From Bacillus spizizenii TU-B-10 (GTDB lineage Bacteria > Bacillota > Bacilli > Bacillales > Bacillaceae), in assembly GCF_000227465.1 (NCBI RefSeq), contig NC_016047.1, positions 2,646,857 through 2,710,856 of the forward strand: a stretch of DNA of 64,000 bases, read 5' to 3'. Below the pieces are notes generated by a model that had not been told where the DNA came from, did no database searches, and saw only the letters and a list, made by a program, of their open reading frames with translations. Positions within the stretch are counted from its first letter, which is position 1. Each line of letters starts with the position of its first letter. This document shows, piece by piece, positions 63,941 to 64,000 of this stretch. The position numbers and the translations under genes are program-made.

Positions 63941-64000
63941 TACAATTCATCCTCTCTTGTTTCCTGATTGGCAGTTTTTACTTTTTCTAAATGTTCACTG
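63940..64000 (-). CDS. levD: C-terminal end of PTS component IIA LevD (cut by window edge)
   Basis: The last 19 residues (SEHLEKVKTANQETREDEL) and stop of the gene upstream of levE; the rest is outside the window. Assignment rests on the operon order levD-levE-levF-levG-sacC. Confidence 0.8.
   Translation of the reverse strand, partial: SEHLEKVKTANQETREDEL

Overview
The window is a chromosomal segment of a Bacillus subtilis-group strain. Its right half (about 46-64 kb) carries, in an order I recognise from B. subtilis, zinT(yrpE)-sigZ-yrpG-csn-yraL-yraK-yraJ-yraI-yraGF-adhB-yraED-adhR-yraC-adhA-yraA-sacC-levG-levF-levE-levD. The bltR-blt-bltD cluster and the yrkJ-to-yrkC genes lie to the left. 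Codon use, strong AGGAGG-type ribosome binding sites and spore-coat and germination genes fit a spore-forming Firmicute. I found no rRNA, tRNA or CRISPR array.

Layout. 0-2.7 kb: remnants of immunity-type genes, a sialate-esterase-like SGNH hydrolase and a PadR regulator. 2.7-7.8 kb: a persulfide/sulfane-sulfur operon (TauE/SafE permease, TusA, rhodanese-metallo-beta-lactamase, DsrE, TusA-rhodanese, rhodanese) under a CstR-like repressor, with ATACC-N6-GGTAT operators. 7.8-9.7 kb: decayed DNA including a second permease. 9.7-15.5 kb: a second sulfide-oxidation locus (CstB-like persulfide dioxygenase, sulfide:quinone oxidoreductase, two-component system with a cysteine-bearing PAS domain, permease, broken thioredoxin and TusA). 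15.8-18.6 kb: a SnoaL/lactamase-fold pair and a decayed gerAB-gerAC germinant receptor. 18.6-23.6 kb: a beta-glucoside PTS, 6-phospho-beta-glucosidase and LicT-type antiterminator with a clear RAT/terminator. 24-27.1 kb: copA-copZ-csoR. 27.4-28.7 kb: a DinB-family gene and the cysteine-dioxygenase-like yrkC.

29-45 kb is a mosaic of live and broken genes. Broken pieces include an ImmA/yqaB-like protease, the 3' half of sigK (spoIIIC) and a serine recombinase, all typical of the ends of the skin prophage. There are also a barstar homologue, a phage-endolysin tail, yrkA, a LysR gene, a nitronate monooxygenase and an arginase-family gene. Live genes include an HxlR-nitroreductase pair joined by a repeated 42-bp element, blt multidrug efflux, a 28-aa hydrophobic type-I-toxin-like peptide, a MerR-flavin reductase unit, and a secreted PAP2 acid phosphatase fused to an autotransporter-style repeat region.

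46-64 kb is the conserved backbone: zinc (Zur box, zinT), sigZ, chitosanase, CotF-like coat proteins, aldehyde response (adhR with three 19-bp-spacer MerR promoters serving adhR, yraC and adhA) and the lev operon for levan and fructose use. The lev operon runs off the right edge inside levD.

The two sulfide loci, CstR versus CsoR (persulfide versus copper), and the operator at yrkC suggest an integrated thiol, persulfide and copper stress response. Statements about reference gene order come from memory, not from a search.
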